Counted from the stretch's first letter, positions 22,501 through 31,505 are shown. The stretch: DNA of 64,000 nucleotides from Juglans regia (GCF_001411555.2 NC_049903.1:16535234-16599233); one strand, 5' to 3'. Notes: generated by a model not told the origin, from the sequence alone. Translations and numbers: made by a program.

Positions 22501-25500
22501 ACACTGAGGCCCAACACCTGGGCCCAGCCCTGTTTTTTCTTTCCCAACAGCCTGCAGATTGCATCTAGGCCCCAACAGATCCTGGCCCATTGGCCCAAAG
22601 GCCTTAGCCTTTTTCATTTTATCCTCGTCACCCAGACCCACGCCCTCCTACTCTTTATCCTCTTGAACGCACCGTTTTAAGGCATTTATATTAGACCGCA
22701 AAATATTCACTTGTCTCTGCATATCCATCACAGCCCGAAGAATAGCTTCCTTATTGACAGACACCCCCTCTGCCACCACCCTCACTGCTCTGCATCCCTA
22801 CAGGAACAACGTCGCTGCACCACCCACTACAACAAGTTGACGTGACGGGTTCAAAACCCTCGGATTTTTGAAAGCCTCCAAGTACGAAAGTTGAGTTGCC
22901 GTCATTGCCGATCCATGGAGACCACCACGCCCAGCCTCCTTCAAGACCTCCACCAACTTCCTCCAACCCATACCATCCCTATCTTCCTGAATAAAGATAC
23001 AGTTCCAACGAACACCTCTACCGTACTCCAACAGTGCCATGAAAACACCCTAGAGGTTAGAGCACCTCTATGCTATAAAGCCCCTGTCACCTTCCCTATG
23101 CCCCTGTATAGAACTCCTTTCTCCCAGCCCTTAAACAATCTTCCAGAGCATGAGAGAACTAGTGCGCCATAGCCAACTCCAGACTCATTTTCTTCACCAG
23201 CTTCCACCCTTTTTCTGTAATAAGGATCCTACGCCGATCCCTTAACACCTCAATAGACTTTAGTTCTATGTTTACTACTCTCCGATGACCCATACTCCTT
23301 CCCTTCTAACCACGATCAAGCTCCTACCACCGCCATTGAGACGAAGCAAAGTTGTACGTAGAAAAGTTGTACAGAGAGAAAAGTTTATCACAGACAGCTT
23401 ATTTTTGAATGTCATAAGATATTCGCCCTCTACTTTGGTGGCTACCATTTAATTAAATGGACATCCACTTCGAGGTTGCAGTGTGAAAAACTTTTTTTTT
23501 TTCATTTTTTAAGCTGGGTAAAAACCTAAGTTACCACATTGTAACGTAAACTTAATAATAGGTTGAAATTTTAATGAAAATTTCCACATGGAAAAAGTGA
23601 TAAAAAAAAATTTTAAAAAAATTTAAAAAAAAAAAAAAAAAAAAGAGGAAACGTACCAGTTTTTGCTATGTTCTCCTTCAGAACAAAGAATCCACCAGGT
23701 TTTAGGCCAGCCTAGAAGTAATGTAGAACTTAGTACCATTGAAGGGGAGCACATATAGATGCTCATTAGATGACTAAATACAGTCAAACTATTTAAAAAC
23801 AATCTGGATAAGGATACAAGGTTGCAGCATCCATACAACTTTGTTGTCACAACAAACTATAAGAAGAGCTAAAAAAAGTTAATTTTTACCACCCAATAAG
23901 CAAAAACGCAATATTATGATTAGCTTTACCACCAAATTGCTGAACAATCTGTCAAAGCCAGATAAATCAAACCATATAAAGCTCAACCACTTGGTAGCAC
24001 AAAAGTAAGGACAACTGAGATCAACAATAAAAATGAAAAAAAGGTTTAGTTTACCCCTTTGAAACTCCTAAACGGTCAGAGAAGGACTACATTACATCTT
24101 GATCAATTATAGTTTTAATTAAACATTTGGTGGATGATCATTTTGCCAAGACTAAATAAAGGATATGCGTTATTCTTTTTCTTTTCTTTTGAGGGTGAAA
24201 AACTGGTTTGCAGCATTGAATCCTATGCAATAAACTTTGTCAGAAAAACAAGCTGGTCCAGAAGAAAAGTAATACATGGAAAGCAAGAGAAAATTGTTTC
24301 AGTAATCAGTTTGTGGAAAAGTAAATCGAACCACTTGGTTGTATTGGCAACTTGAGGAAGTGTACATATTGCATTACTAGTAACAATTGCAGGAAACTAG
24401 GGTATCTGAAGGTATAACCTAGCAAATAGTCCCTTGTGCAGGATATCACCACAGAAGCATCATGCGAATAAAAGGATTAATTATCAAGGGCATCTTCATG
24501 GCGGTTGCCACATTCAAGTTTCCTACCAAAAGCTTATCCAAGCAATAGGAGAAATTTCAGAAACAAAGGAAGAGAAAAGCTAAAAGCCACAAGCTAAATG
24601 ATGGAAAAGAAAATTCAAAGGTGTTTGACGCAGAATTGCATAAATCTGGGAATTTAAGTAGTCCGTCGATAATTGTAAATGAACTTTTAATTGATTCTCC
24701 ATTCTTCTTACTGAACCTTTTAAAATCGAAACCTAACACATGTAATATTTTGGCTTCTGGTGAGTCCAATCAAAGAGGATCATAGTGCACTCTTTTTCCT
24801 TTGACAAGTAAATAATTCAACATGTTTATCATTTACTATTATTAATTGATAAAGACGCACACCCACAGGGTTGGAACCCACAAATTTACCCTCTATGATA
24901 CATTAAAGAATGACATTACCTTAGCCCTCTTAAAGAATGACACAAAGTCATCATCTGTAAGATGCCCAATGCACCACTGCACCCATATAACATCATATCT
25001 TTCTGCATCCGGAGTGAATTCCTAAGATGAAGGCAAGACATCCAGAATTTTTGCAAACGATTCAAGCTTAAAAAAAGGTGTGTATGTTAAGAAAAATTAC
25101 TAGAAGCTTCAAAAAGCAAATGAAAATTATCACATATTTATATGATTTTCTTTCAAAGACACAGAAAATGATTTCTTATAATTACTATCAACATTCAAAG
25201 GATGCTAAAAAATTTGAAAAATAGAAAAGGAAAATATACTCCTGTTTTACATATCTTTGAAAATATTGTCATTTCATGGATTATATTACTTCTTTACTAT
25301 ATTACTTCAATGGTTCAATTATTTATTTACAGAAACAAAAACAGGTTTTTGAATATTCTACAACTAGGAGTGCTCCCACCCTATTTTTAATTTCATCAAC
25401 TATTAAATTATGATTTTCTCACAGAAAATCTAAAAACATTAGGGCCAACAATCACTACAAAATTACTTTTTAGTCTCTACAATTTACATTAAAACAAAAG

Positions 25501-28500
25501 GTAAAATATTAAAAAAAATTCTTATGGCTGACCTTATAGACAAATTAGAGTATAATTAAAAATTAGACTATAGGGACCAAACTTTCCAAAAGGCAAAGCA
25601 AATGGACTATTTCGGTATTTAACCCTAAAAATATCTGTTGAAAGTCCACATTAGCATGGTAAAATTTAGAGGTCCATGATACAGTAAAAATTAATTGGTT
25701 TTGGATTTATATTTGCAAGGAGCTCTGGAAAGTTTCCCGTTTATGTTCACTATGTTGTTTACGGTTGCACTTATTAAAAACAAATGTTGTTTATGGTTGG
25801 AGAGAAATGGGCATACTTCCAGTGGTGTTGAAAGATCCATTCAATATATCAAAAAACTTCTTTATTCAAACACTTTAAGCTTGGAAGATGGGTTTGCATC
25901 CCTCTACAATAAAACATATTTTTTTTATATAGGTACACTAAACATATTTATTGACTTAGGACATCCAGTAATTTATTTTCTTTTTGTTACTTTCTTTTTA
26001 TTGTTGCCTTTGGCTCTCCTCTTGTGTATGCTGATGCACCCGGGTGCTGTCCTGTGCCACACTTTTGACGATTTGAATTAACAAAATAAAAAGATCCATT
26101 ATATGAGATCATGTTTTCAATCAAATTATATGCATTAAAATATATATAAATAAATCATTTTATAGGTAATCAAGAAGTTTTGTTAATAATATAATAGCAT
26201 AGCCCAAGTACACAAATAGTATACATGAGTAAAATCTAACTAGGATTTACAACCAAAATAAGAAATTTTAGACACTTAGCCCATTAAGATCTATCGCCCC
26301 TATCCAAAGGAACATAAGTAAATCAGATTATCTCCACATAACAACCAACTGCTCCTTAATCAGTGTGCTCGTAACCTTGAAAACACCGTAAGAAAGAAAA
26401 CAAAAGAGGGTGCCCATTGCATAACTTACAAATTCATTGGCCAACATAATTGACTATGTTTTTTGGAAATTTTTATTTTTATGAATACAATTTCTTGAAT
26501 CAAATAGATTTACCATATATTTGTATTCTTTCTTTTTTAATAGAAAGTTTTATTATTAGAAAACCCAAAAAGAATGCCCAAGTATACAGAGTGTATACAT
26601 GAGGAATATCTAATTAGCTTATTGTACTATCTTTTTGTTTTGCTCTAAAATCAGTCACTGTATCAATGCATGTTTATATGCATATTTAATGTCTGAGTTC
26701 ATACCTGAAGAGGCATACACAAAAAATTGCTGGCTTTGTGAATGTCTGGGGACATATGATTTTCAGGAGACAAATTTTCACGGGCAGCCTCTAAGAAATG
26801 TGACACAGGTTCGAGAAGATCAACCTGGATCTCAGGGAAAATACATACAATCAGGTATAAGAAATGAGTTGCACATTCCAAAATTTGAACATGTTGCATC
26901 AGGTAATAATCCTTATAAAAGCCTCATATGCCTGATAGACAAAATGTAAGCACACGTAGAAGCCTTATTATCTGACAGAAACTTCCACAAAAATGAAATA
27001 AGGTACAGCCAACAGAATGCATGGGCAGAGATCTTAATATACAAACAATACGAAAATGAGAATATGTACGAGCGTCCATGGTATGCCATCCTGAGCAACC
27101 CTCCAAAGAGCAGAAAAAGGCAGGAGTTATGCCATATTCAATATGGGGTGAATGCGGCTTTACTCAACTAGGATACACTATTTATTTAATTTTTACAAAA
27201 GTGAAAAAATAATGGTTCCCAAGGAGAACCATAAAGTATATAAATAGCGCAAAACAAGAAGATAACACAAGTCACACTGAGTGATAGCGGTACCAAGGAA
27301 GAAATATGATGATTGGCACAAAACAAGACTCGTGCCTCTGGTGACAAATTTCATGCTGAGTAGTGTTATCCTTAAAGATGCCAAATTAATGGCAACTAGA
27401 CTGATGCCAAGGGGCTGTGGAGATCCTATGGATGCCACAACACTACCCCACTTCAATTTAAGTAGCGTCGTTCTAGAAATGAAATGGACAAGTTAGCTTC
27501 AGATACCTAGATGTAGCCACTGCACTGGACTTTCTGGATTTATAACCCTGAGTCATGTAGCTCCTAATCGAATAGTGCTTCTAGACGAAGAGCGGAAGAG
27601 AGAGCAAGAGCTGCAACCTATTATCCAAAAGGGTTAACTCGGTTGTCAGATGCCCCTCTTGACTCTGGGACATTGTGTTAAGCTTCAAGGAGTGCCTCTT
27701 GAATATTGGACTCTGGTAGGCTTAAGTCACATAGCCAGCGCAGTGGACAAACCGCTTCACACAGACAAGCTGACAGCTTCCAAAAAAGGAATTAGCTTTG
27801 CTTGTACTTATGTAGAAGTTGAGGCTTCCAAGGAATTGCCAAGGACTTTTATATTCAATGTGAAAATTGTGACTGGATCACGTATGACTGGAAGCCTCAA
27901 TTACTCTCATCATCCCCTTATGTGGCATCAAATGATTGGAAGTAGAGAATGATAAATAGTTTTCCAATCATTTGACACCACATAAGGGGATGATGAGAGG
28001 ATGTTAATTGAGAGGATGGTGGGTAGCACTTCTCAATGAAATAAAACTAAAAACAGTTTGTTTGCCCAGATTTCCTATAATGAATATGGCATATGTTACT
28101 CAGAACCTTATTTCACATAGCCATGCTGGCACAACACATCATAGGTGGCCATATGTGTGGCAATTGGCAACTCAACACCAACACGGTAAAAAATTATCAT
28201 AAACTAACACCTAGACACATAACATAGAACCAGCACCAGTCCAAAAAATTGTATCGATGTTGATTTTAATTAAAGCAATAAAAAGAACATAAGAAATAGA
28301 AAAGTAGCAAAGACTGGGAGAGTGACTATAAACAGGTAAAAAATAATTGCATATCTCCGGAGCTCTCACAATGCCTGGTATGCTGTGTTCAATCTTGGAG
28401 GAACCACCAAAATTTGAGGGCATTGACCATTTCTTATATACACTCAAGCTAATTTTTTTCAGCAACATGCTCACCCTGTCCCACCTATTTCTAATTCTTA

Positions 28501-31500
28501 TATTTCTATGAAGATTTGACTTTTTGAGACATAACTGATCTTTTGATATTTCTTTTCTTTGTTTTCTTTCATTTCTCCTTTTCTCTTCTCTATGCAGACG
28601 TCAGTGTGATTAGTTTTTGTCTCACGTTTTACATGAGTTATTAATTATTAATAAACATTATGCTTCAGTTCTTGCAAAAGAAATTAGTGATGCATGGTAA
28701 ACCACAGCAATGTTTTCCATCCATTCTGATCCAACCACATCATATACAATTTACAACACGCACTATGAGTCCAAAGCTCAGTTCGGACCAGATCACTTAA
28801 AAATATGTTTATACTGCTATTCTAAAGGGTACACCAGGAAAGTTACATATAAGGGAGAAAAACTCACCTCACCTCATTGAAATATCTTATGAGAAGATTT
28901 TTGGTGACTCTTCCAATGCCAGCACCACAATCTGCAGCAGTTTGATCATTGGTAAAATTTTCATTGGCATCAAACATTAATTCTGTAGTCGGCCTAGTTT
29001 GGGTATTCAGGTATTCTGAGAATATCTCACTACTATTCATTATTTTATTATTACTTTTCACCTATTTTTTACTACTATTCACTACTATTCAATATTCTAT
29101 CATTACTTTTTTATTACTTTTCACTACTATTCACAGAATACCTCAGAATACCTCACTACCCAAACACAAGCATAGGTGCCAAATATGTGTAACATTTAAA
29201 CTGAATATCAAGAATATGTATGGTACAATTCTTTTTTTTATATAAGTAATAGAGAATTTTATTAATAGAATCACGGTAAAGCCTGAGTACACAAGAAGTA
29301 TACAAGAGAGACACCTTATTAAGAGAAGAAATAGAAACAACAAAATCATGAAGATTAAGCCCATTGAAATCTAAACCAATTGACCAAAGGAATAGTGTCT
29401 TGAAAAGAAACTTCTGAGTTCAACTAGGGAACGCTCCTTGTCTTTGAAGTTTCTCTTTCCCTCTAGATGTTGCATCTAGAGGCAATTCCTTTTATCAGTT
29501 TTGATGTTTCCAATAATAAAACGATATCTTAAACATTTGTCTTCTTCTTTTTCTTTAACCATTTCTTCATTTGGTCTTTGGGATAAAAAATATATATCAT
29601 TGTTCAGAAATTAAGAACCATGGCGAAGAATATTCAGTGACCTCAAGATTGATCCTTGAACCACCAACATGACTGCAAAACTTCTTCTTTATTTCTTTCT
29701 TCTTCTTCTTTTTTATATATTTTATCAATAAACTCAAAGGGCATTGCCCAAGAACATAGGAAATATGACTGCAAAATGTTAGGCAGTTTGCTCACTCAAA
29801 TTAGAACATCTGATAGTATTTTCATTGTATATTTAGTATAGTAGATCCACCTTAGATGAATGATGGGATCTAAATACCTATCAATATTAGCTACTATGGA
29901 TCAGAGAAGACCTAACTCATCTACTGACACAACAATTAGAATCTTCACAAAGAAACTAAGCAAAGCATGCATTTGAGAAATGCACAATAAACTCATGTAG
30001 AAAACCTCAATAACTCCACCTTTCATGCTTGCATCACAATGATATTGACACAAACTCCACAACAATTCTGAACAACTCCAAAAAGGTGAGACTGACTTCT
30101 TTTGGCAGAAAAAAATCTAGACACCAACTTTAGGAAATGGGAAGGCGGGAAGGACAAAACAGCTATCCTCAGATAAATTTAGGGCATGTTTAGCTAATGA
30201 GATGAGATGAGAATTCAGTGAATAGTAGTAAAATGGTTTGAGTTAAGATGTTTTATTGGGTTTTGGAAATGAGAGAAAAAGTTGAATAAAAATATTATAA
30301 AGTTAAAAAATTGTTTGAGTATAATTTTTGTTTTGAAATTTTAAAAAGTTTTTTTTTTTTTTATCTGAAAGTTTGAGAAATTTGTAATGATTAGGTAATG
30401 ATTATATGAAAAAGTTGAAGATTTGAAATTGAAAAGTGTTTTATGTTTGAATGATGTTTGTGGAAATTTTTTTTTGATAAGTAAGAAAAGCTTTATTTAA
30501 TGAAACTAGGCAAAGCCCATGTACAGAGGAAGTGGGAAGGAAATTGTGAGAAATTTTGAGATGAGATGCTCATCTAAGTTCCCAAACAATGCTCATCTCA
30601 CCAATGGCTACAAGTCATTCAGCAAGCACGTTTTTCATTTACTGATTTCATTAAGGGAAATGGAGCCTGCTACTGCATTGTTCTTCAAAGAGTTTGAAAT
30701 TGATTAATTTAAGCATTTGAAGTTCAATCAACTGATATCATGTGAACTCAAAAAGCCTTGGACCTTGCTTTTGGGTAGGAGATATATCTCTATCAAAAAC
30801 ATCTCTTTGCGGGATATTTACTTCAACTAAATAATTTACTTTTGTGGGATTTCTTTGTGGCCAAAGTATCACTTTATCAAAAATAAGTAAATTATCAAAA
30901 CATTTTCCCGCCATTTATCTCTTTGCAGTGTCATATGTCATGCTGGCTTGAAACTTCAATATTTTCAAGATTCGAGTTCATAGCAGTTTGACCAAACAAA
31001 CTTGGCAATGAATTTAACTTCTCCAACTTGAAACACGCAAATAAAAGTCGACAGATATACACATGTAGCTGGAGAGAGTGAGAGAGAGGGTACCGAGTGC
31101 AACGAGGTGGCCGTCTGTGCCAGCATTGGGGTATCTTTCAGACAAGAGGGTCTTGAGAAAAGCTTCGCTACCATGAACGTCCGCCTCATTCACATGCCCA
31201 TACCCTCCCAGTACCCCATCCACCGATGCCTCGACGCCCTTCTCTTCCGCAAACACAAACCCATTTAGAACACATTAAATTTTCCCAGAAACCAAAATTT
31301 AACACGAAATGGAATAATCAAAGCCAAAAAAAAATAGAGGGGCCAGATAAGAAAACGCTGCTAGCAGCGTATTACATACTTGCCAATAGCCAACGCCTTG
31401 GTGGTACCAGTCGGTCTTCTTGCTGGGATCACCGACCTGTTCCCTCCACATCTCGTCGGCGTTCTTGAACTCGCGGCCATCAGAATCTGATCCTCCGACC

Positions 31501-31505
31501 TCCAT
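7379..31505 (-). CDS. NTMT1: Alpha-N-terminal protein methyltransferase 1 (8 exons over 24 kb)
   Basis: Exons in transcript order: 31505-31380, 31238-31094, 28931-28873, 26824-26705, 25021-24920, 23711-23657, 11118-11021, 7504-7379. They total 831 bp (276 residues plus TGA). Every intron starts GT and ends AG, and phases agree at every join. The protein is a class I SAM-dependent methyltransferase of the NTMT/METTL11 family, which methylates the exposed alpha-amino group of proteins beginning X-Pro-Lys/Arg after Met removal. Visible signatures are [12 protein letters not shown] (exon 2), SAM motif [16 protein letters not shown] (about 90-104, across the exon 2/3 join), [11 protein letters not shown] (post-I), [11 protein letters not shown] (163-173, with the family's conserved His), GGFFVLKEN (Asn198) and [14 protein letters not shown] (C-terminal strand). 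Length matches plant relatives. An in-frame Met at 31649 would add 48 residues; I prefer 31505 because known family members begin there. Intron 6 is 12,538 bp. No inactivating lesion is visible. Confidence 0.93.
8117..9299 (-). mobile_element. LINE fragment (reverse transcriptase) in NTMT1 intron 7
   Basis: Frames at 9299-9045, 8915-8706 and 8755-8117 give successive pieces of a plant LINE reverse transcriptase: [55 protein letters not shown] (intact catalytic motif), [18 protein letters not shown] and the start of the C-terminal region ([20 protein letters not shown]). The endonuclease, the 3' end and any poly(A) are missing, so it is truncated at both sides, and at least two frame breaks are present. 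Same sense as the host gene. Confidence 0.85.
9358..9403. repeat. Inverted repeat with T-rich loop
   Basis: ACCAATCAAGA (9358-9368) and its exact reverse complement TCTTGATTGGT (9393-9403) flank a 24-base loop of T runs. Function unknown. The surrounding 9404-10075 of intron 7 shows nothing else recognisable. Confidence 0.6.
10079..10298. mobile_element. Harbinger-like miniature element (220 bp, TTA duplication)
   Basis: Flanked by TTA (10076-10078, 10299-10301). The two ends are inverted copies with CTCATCTCATCTCATC-type interior and TTTGCATTCAAAA / TTTGAATTCAAAG termini. Same length and target type as the element at 31967-32186. Confidence 0.7.
10578..10835 (-). mobile_element. LINE zf-RVT fragment in NTMT1 intron 7
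   Basis: The minus frame ends with [15 protein letters not shown]..., [20 protein letters not shown] and a short helix, which is the reverse-transcriptase zinc-binding (zf-RVT) domain of plant LINEs. Only this domain is visible. The upstream 26 or so residues (Lys-rich) may not belong. Confidence 0.7.
11021..11118 (-). CDS. NTMT1: NTMT1 exon 7
   Basis: Residues 203 (completed) to 235, [18 protein letters not shown] through GLHLYKSK. The acceptor is TTGTAG|GAT and the donor AAG|GTAAAC. The phase (two leading bases) matches exon 6 exactly. Confidence 0.93.
11449..11620 (-). mobile_element. tRNA-derived SINE with A and B boxes and poly(A) tail
   Basis: On the minus strand the element starts CCCTGAGGGATAGCTCAGC, contains an RNA polymerase III A box (TAGCTCAGCTGG) and a B box (GGTTCGAGTCT) at tRNA-like spacing, then about 100 bp of non-tRNA body, and ends in a run of A (11459-11449). 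It is in intron 6, about 330 bp upstream of exon 7 in the transcript, same sense as the gene. I found no clear target-site duplication. Confidence 0.85.
11753..13526 (+). pseudogene. LINE ORF1 remnant
   Basis: Broken frames at 11753-12094, 12516-12830, 12948-13292 and 13296-13526. The first ([20 protein letters not shown]) resembles the N-terminal part of plant LINE ORF1. The last ([19 protein letters not shown]) matches a block in the paired LINE at 17903-23400 ([18 protein letters not shown]), showing they belong to one family. Presumed RNA-binding protein of the element. Confidence 0.6.
13516..14212 (+). pseudogene. LINE apurinic-like endonuclease domain
   Basis: [59 protein letters not shown] and [10 protein letters not shown] are the exonuclease-endonuclease-phosphatase motifs that nick target DNA in LINEs. 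Broken by a stop at 13690 and a frameshift near 13995. Confidence 0.85.
14592..15843 (+). pseudogene. LINE reverse transcriptase domain
   Basis: Motifs in order: [60 protein letters not shown] (motif A with Asp), [12 protein letters not shown], then after a frameshift near 15455 (apparently two bases lost) [13 protein letters not shown] (motif C, Asp-Asp intact) and [18 protein letters not shown]. Continues in broken form to about 16010. Confidence 0.9.
16017..17191 (+). pseudogene. LINE C-terminal region with zf-RVT
   Basis: [20 protein letters not shown] (16017-16376), then [49 protein letters not shown] (zinc-binding pattern of zf-RVT) and [12 protein letters not shown] (16442-17191). No RNase H domain follows. 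Confidence 0.85.
17225..17902. other. Spacer between two opposed LINE tails in intron 6
   Basis: AT-rich, unique-looking intron sequence between the plus-strand LINE tail and the minus-strand LINE tail. GATATAATACA occurs near 17829 and again near 17880, a small local duplication. No coding content. Confidence 0.4.
17991..19060 (-). pseudogene. LINE C-terminal region with zf-RVT
   Basis: In minus order: [20 protein letters not shown] (19060-18749), [27 protein letters not shown] and [16 protein letters not shown] (18748-18437), then [20 protein letters not shown] (18230-17991). The zinc-binding stretch around 18300-18400 is frame-broken. Confidence 0.8.
19067..20718 (-). pseudogene. LINE reverse transcriptase domain
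   Basis: Frames 20718-20191, 20082-19765, 19807-19415 and 19366-19067 give [95 protein letters not shown] and [18 protein letters not shown]. All catalytic Asp residues are retained, but the reading frame is broken at least three times. Confidence 0.9.
20752..21590 (-). pseudogene. LINE endonuclease domain
   Basis: Frames 21611-21420, 21376-21152 and 21300-20980. [12 protein letters not shown] start (minus strand near 21530), [36 protein letters not shown] and [18 protein letters not shown]. Frame breaks are present; the GDFN segment near 21160 is damaged. Confidence 0.75.
21646..23300 (-). pseudogene. LINE ORF1 remnant
   Basis: The 22143-21646 frame holds [18 protein letters not shown], matching the plus-strand partner's ORF1. 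Further upstream, 23040-22798 has [22 protein letters not shown] and broken frames reach to about 23280. Proline-rich middle part (22140-22640) without a stable frame. Confidence 0.6.
23625..23644. repeat. A20 tract = U20 just inside intron 6
   Basis: Twenty A on plus, read as U20 in the NTMT1 pre-mRNA, starting 12 nucleotides after the exon 6 donor. The rest of 23401-23624 is AT-rich intron with no recognised element. Confidence 0.7.
23657..23711 (-). CDS. NTMT1: NTMT1 exon 6 (55 bp)
   Basis: Residues 185-202 plus one base, [18 protein letters not shown]. The acceptor is TTCTAG|GCT and the donor ACTG|GTACGT. The intron then enters a U-rich tract of 20. This tiny exon sits between introns of 1.2 and 12.5 kb. 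Confidence 0.93.
24920..25021 (-). CDS. NTMT1: NTMT1 exon 5
   Basis: Residues 151-184, containing [18 protein letters not shown], the most conserved block of the family. The acceptor is CTTAG|GAATTC and the donor AAG|GTAATG. Confidence 0.95.
25695..26081 (+). mobile_element. LINE C-terminal fragment in NTMT1 intron 4
   Basis: [20 protein letters not shown] and [20 protein letters not shown] resemble the last part of plant LINE ORF2 (compare [14 protein letters not shown] in the LINE at 11640). No other domain is visible and the ends are undefined. Confidence 0.45.
26161..26450 (-). mobile_element. 5'-truncated LINE 3' end in NTMT1 intron 4
   Basis: The minus strand reads GAIDLNGLS followed by a tail ending TTGATTACCTATA, the 3' signature seen on several LINEs here. 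Only the last 0.29 kb is present. A second short tail piece lies at 26535-26620. Confidence 0.65.
26535..26620 (-). mobile_element. LINE 3' tail fragment
   Basis: The sequence around TATACACTCTGTATACTTGGG (minus sense), followed by AATAATAAAACTTTCT, matches the 3' UTR type of the neighbouring LINE tails. Confidence 0.5.
26705..26824 (-). CDS. NTMT1: NTMT1 exon 4
   Basis: Residues 111-150, [18 protein letters not shown] through NFLCMPLQ; the acidic VDLLEP segment follows the glycine loop as in SAM methyltransferases. The acceptor is ATCCAG|GTT and the donor CAG|GTATGA. Confidence 0.93.
27640..27950 (+). mobile_element. LINE ORF1-type (DUF4283/zinc-knuckle region) fragment in NTMT1 intron 3
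   Basis: The frame at 27650-27952 contains [40 protein letters not shown] and [20 protein letters not shown], the conserved stretch before the zinc knuckle of the DUF4283 proteins encoded by plant LINE ORF1. The knuckle itself is absent. It ends inside the inverted repeat at 27904-27999. Confidence 0.65.
27904..27999. repeat. Long inverted repeat: 38-bp arms, 20-bp loop
   Basis: The left arm 27904-27941 and right arm 27962-27999 are reverse complements with two mismatches (arm core CATCATCCCCTTATGTGG). Some complementarity continues outside the arms. Lies in intron 3 of NTMT1, so the pre-mRNA would fold here. Confidence 0.85.
28873..28931 (-). CDS. NTMT1: NTMT1 exon 3
   Basis: Only 59 bp; completes Asp91 and carries [19 protein letters not shown], the SAM-binding glycine loop. 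The acceptor is CTGCAG|ATT. The donor GAG|GTGAGG is chosen because exon 4 begins with the codon for Val; a competing GTGAGT lies 5 bases downstream. Confidence 0.93.
28995..29170. mobile_element. Miniature inverted-repeat element, AGGTATTCTGAG family
   Basis: The left end TTTGGGTATTCAGGTATTCT and the reverse complement of the right end, TTTGGGTAGTGAGGTATTCT, match. The middle is repeated CTACTATTCA/TTACTTTTCA. It lies 63 bp from the exon 3 acceptor within intron 2. Confidence 0.65.
29231..29480 (-). mobile_element. 5'-truncated LINE 3' end in NTMT1 intron 2
   Basis: On plus, a T run (29231-29239) is followed by TATAAGTAATAGAGAATTTT and then GCCTGAGTACACAAGAAGTA, the reverse complement of the LINE 3' end type at 17903. 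The coding remnant on minus includes [14 protein letters not shown] residues, parallel to [10 protein letters not shown] at the end of the LINE at 17903-23400. Confidence 0.7.
29481..30181. other. Intron 2 sequence without a recognised element
   Basis: AT-rich intron. A short stretch near 29715-29760 (ATTTTATCAATAAACTC, then GGGCATTGCCCAAGAACATA) resembles a LINE tail but is too short to call. Confidence 0.35.
30182..30600. mobile_element. GATGAGATGAGA-type miniature element, split by a LINE tail
   Basis: Starts GGGCATGTTTAGCTAATGAG followed by ATGAGATGAGAATTCAGTG, and ends with inverted GAGATGCTCATCTAAGTTCC and CAATGCTCATCTCACC. The interior from about 30463 to 30540 is a separate LINE tail. 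Confidence 0.65.
30463..30540 (-). mobile_element. Short LINE 3' tail inserted in a miniature element
   Basis: Plus T run then GATAAGTAAGAAAAGCTTT and GGCAAAGCCCATGTACAGAG: the reverse complement of a plant LINE 3' UTR and poly(A). About 78 bp only. GGAAATT-like sequence flanks it on both sides and may be a target duplication. Confidence 0.6.
30601..31093. other. Intron 2, 5' part
   Basis: Intron sequence leading from the exon 2 donor at 31093; no element recognised. A GAGAGAGTGAGAGAGAGG purine run lies just inside the donor. Confidence 0.35.
31094..31238 (-). CDS. NTMT1: NTMT1 exon 2
   Basis: Residues 43-90 plus the first base of codon 91. Holds [17 protein letters not shown], the family's N-terminal substrate-side segment. 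The acceptor is GAGAAG|GGC and the donor CTCG|GTACC. Confidence 0.93.
31380..31505 (-). CDS. NTMT1: NTMT1 exon 1
   Basis: Residues 1-42, from [13 protein letters not shown] to VGYWQ; phase 0. The donor is GCAA|GTATGT at 31379. Intron 1 is only 141 bp. Confidence 0.93.

Larger units (their letters stand above)
17903..23400 (-). mobile_element. Near full-length LINE in NTMT1 intron 6 (same sense as the gene)
   Basis: About 5.5 kb on the minus strand: 5' end near 23400, ORF1, endonuclease, reverse transcriptase, zf-RVT and a terminal A run (a T run on plus at about 17903-17915). Protein blocks match the LINE at 11640-17224, so both belong to the same family. Multiple stops and frameshifts are present. 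The two lie tail to tail with 0.68 kb between them. Confidence 0.9.

Noticed and set aside
27640..27950. Independent host gene with a DUF4283/zinc-knuckle protein
   Set aside because: Only a fragment without the knuckle, no start or exon structure, inside an intron of NTMT1 and ending in a foldback; best explained as LINE ORF1 debris.
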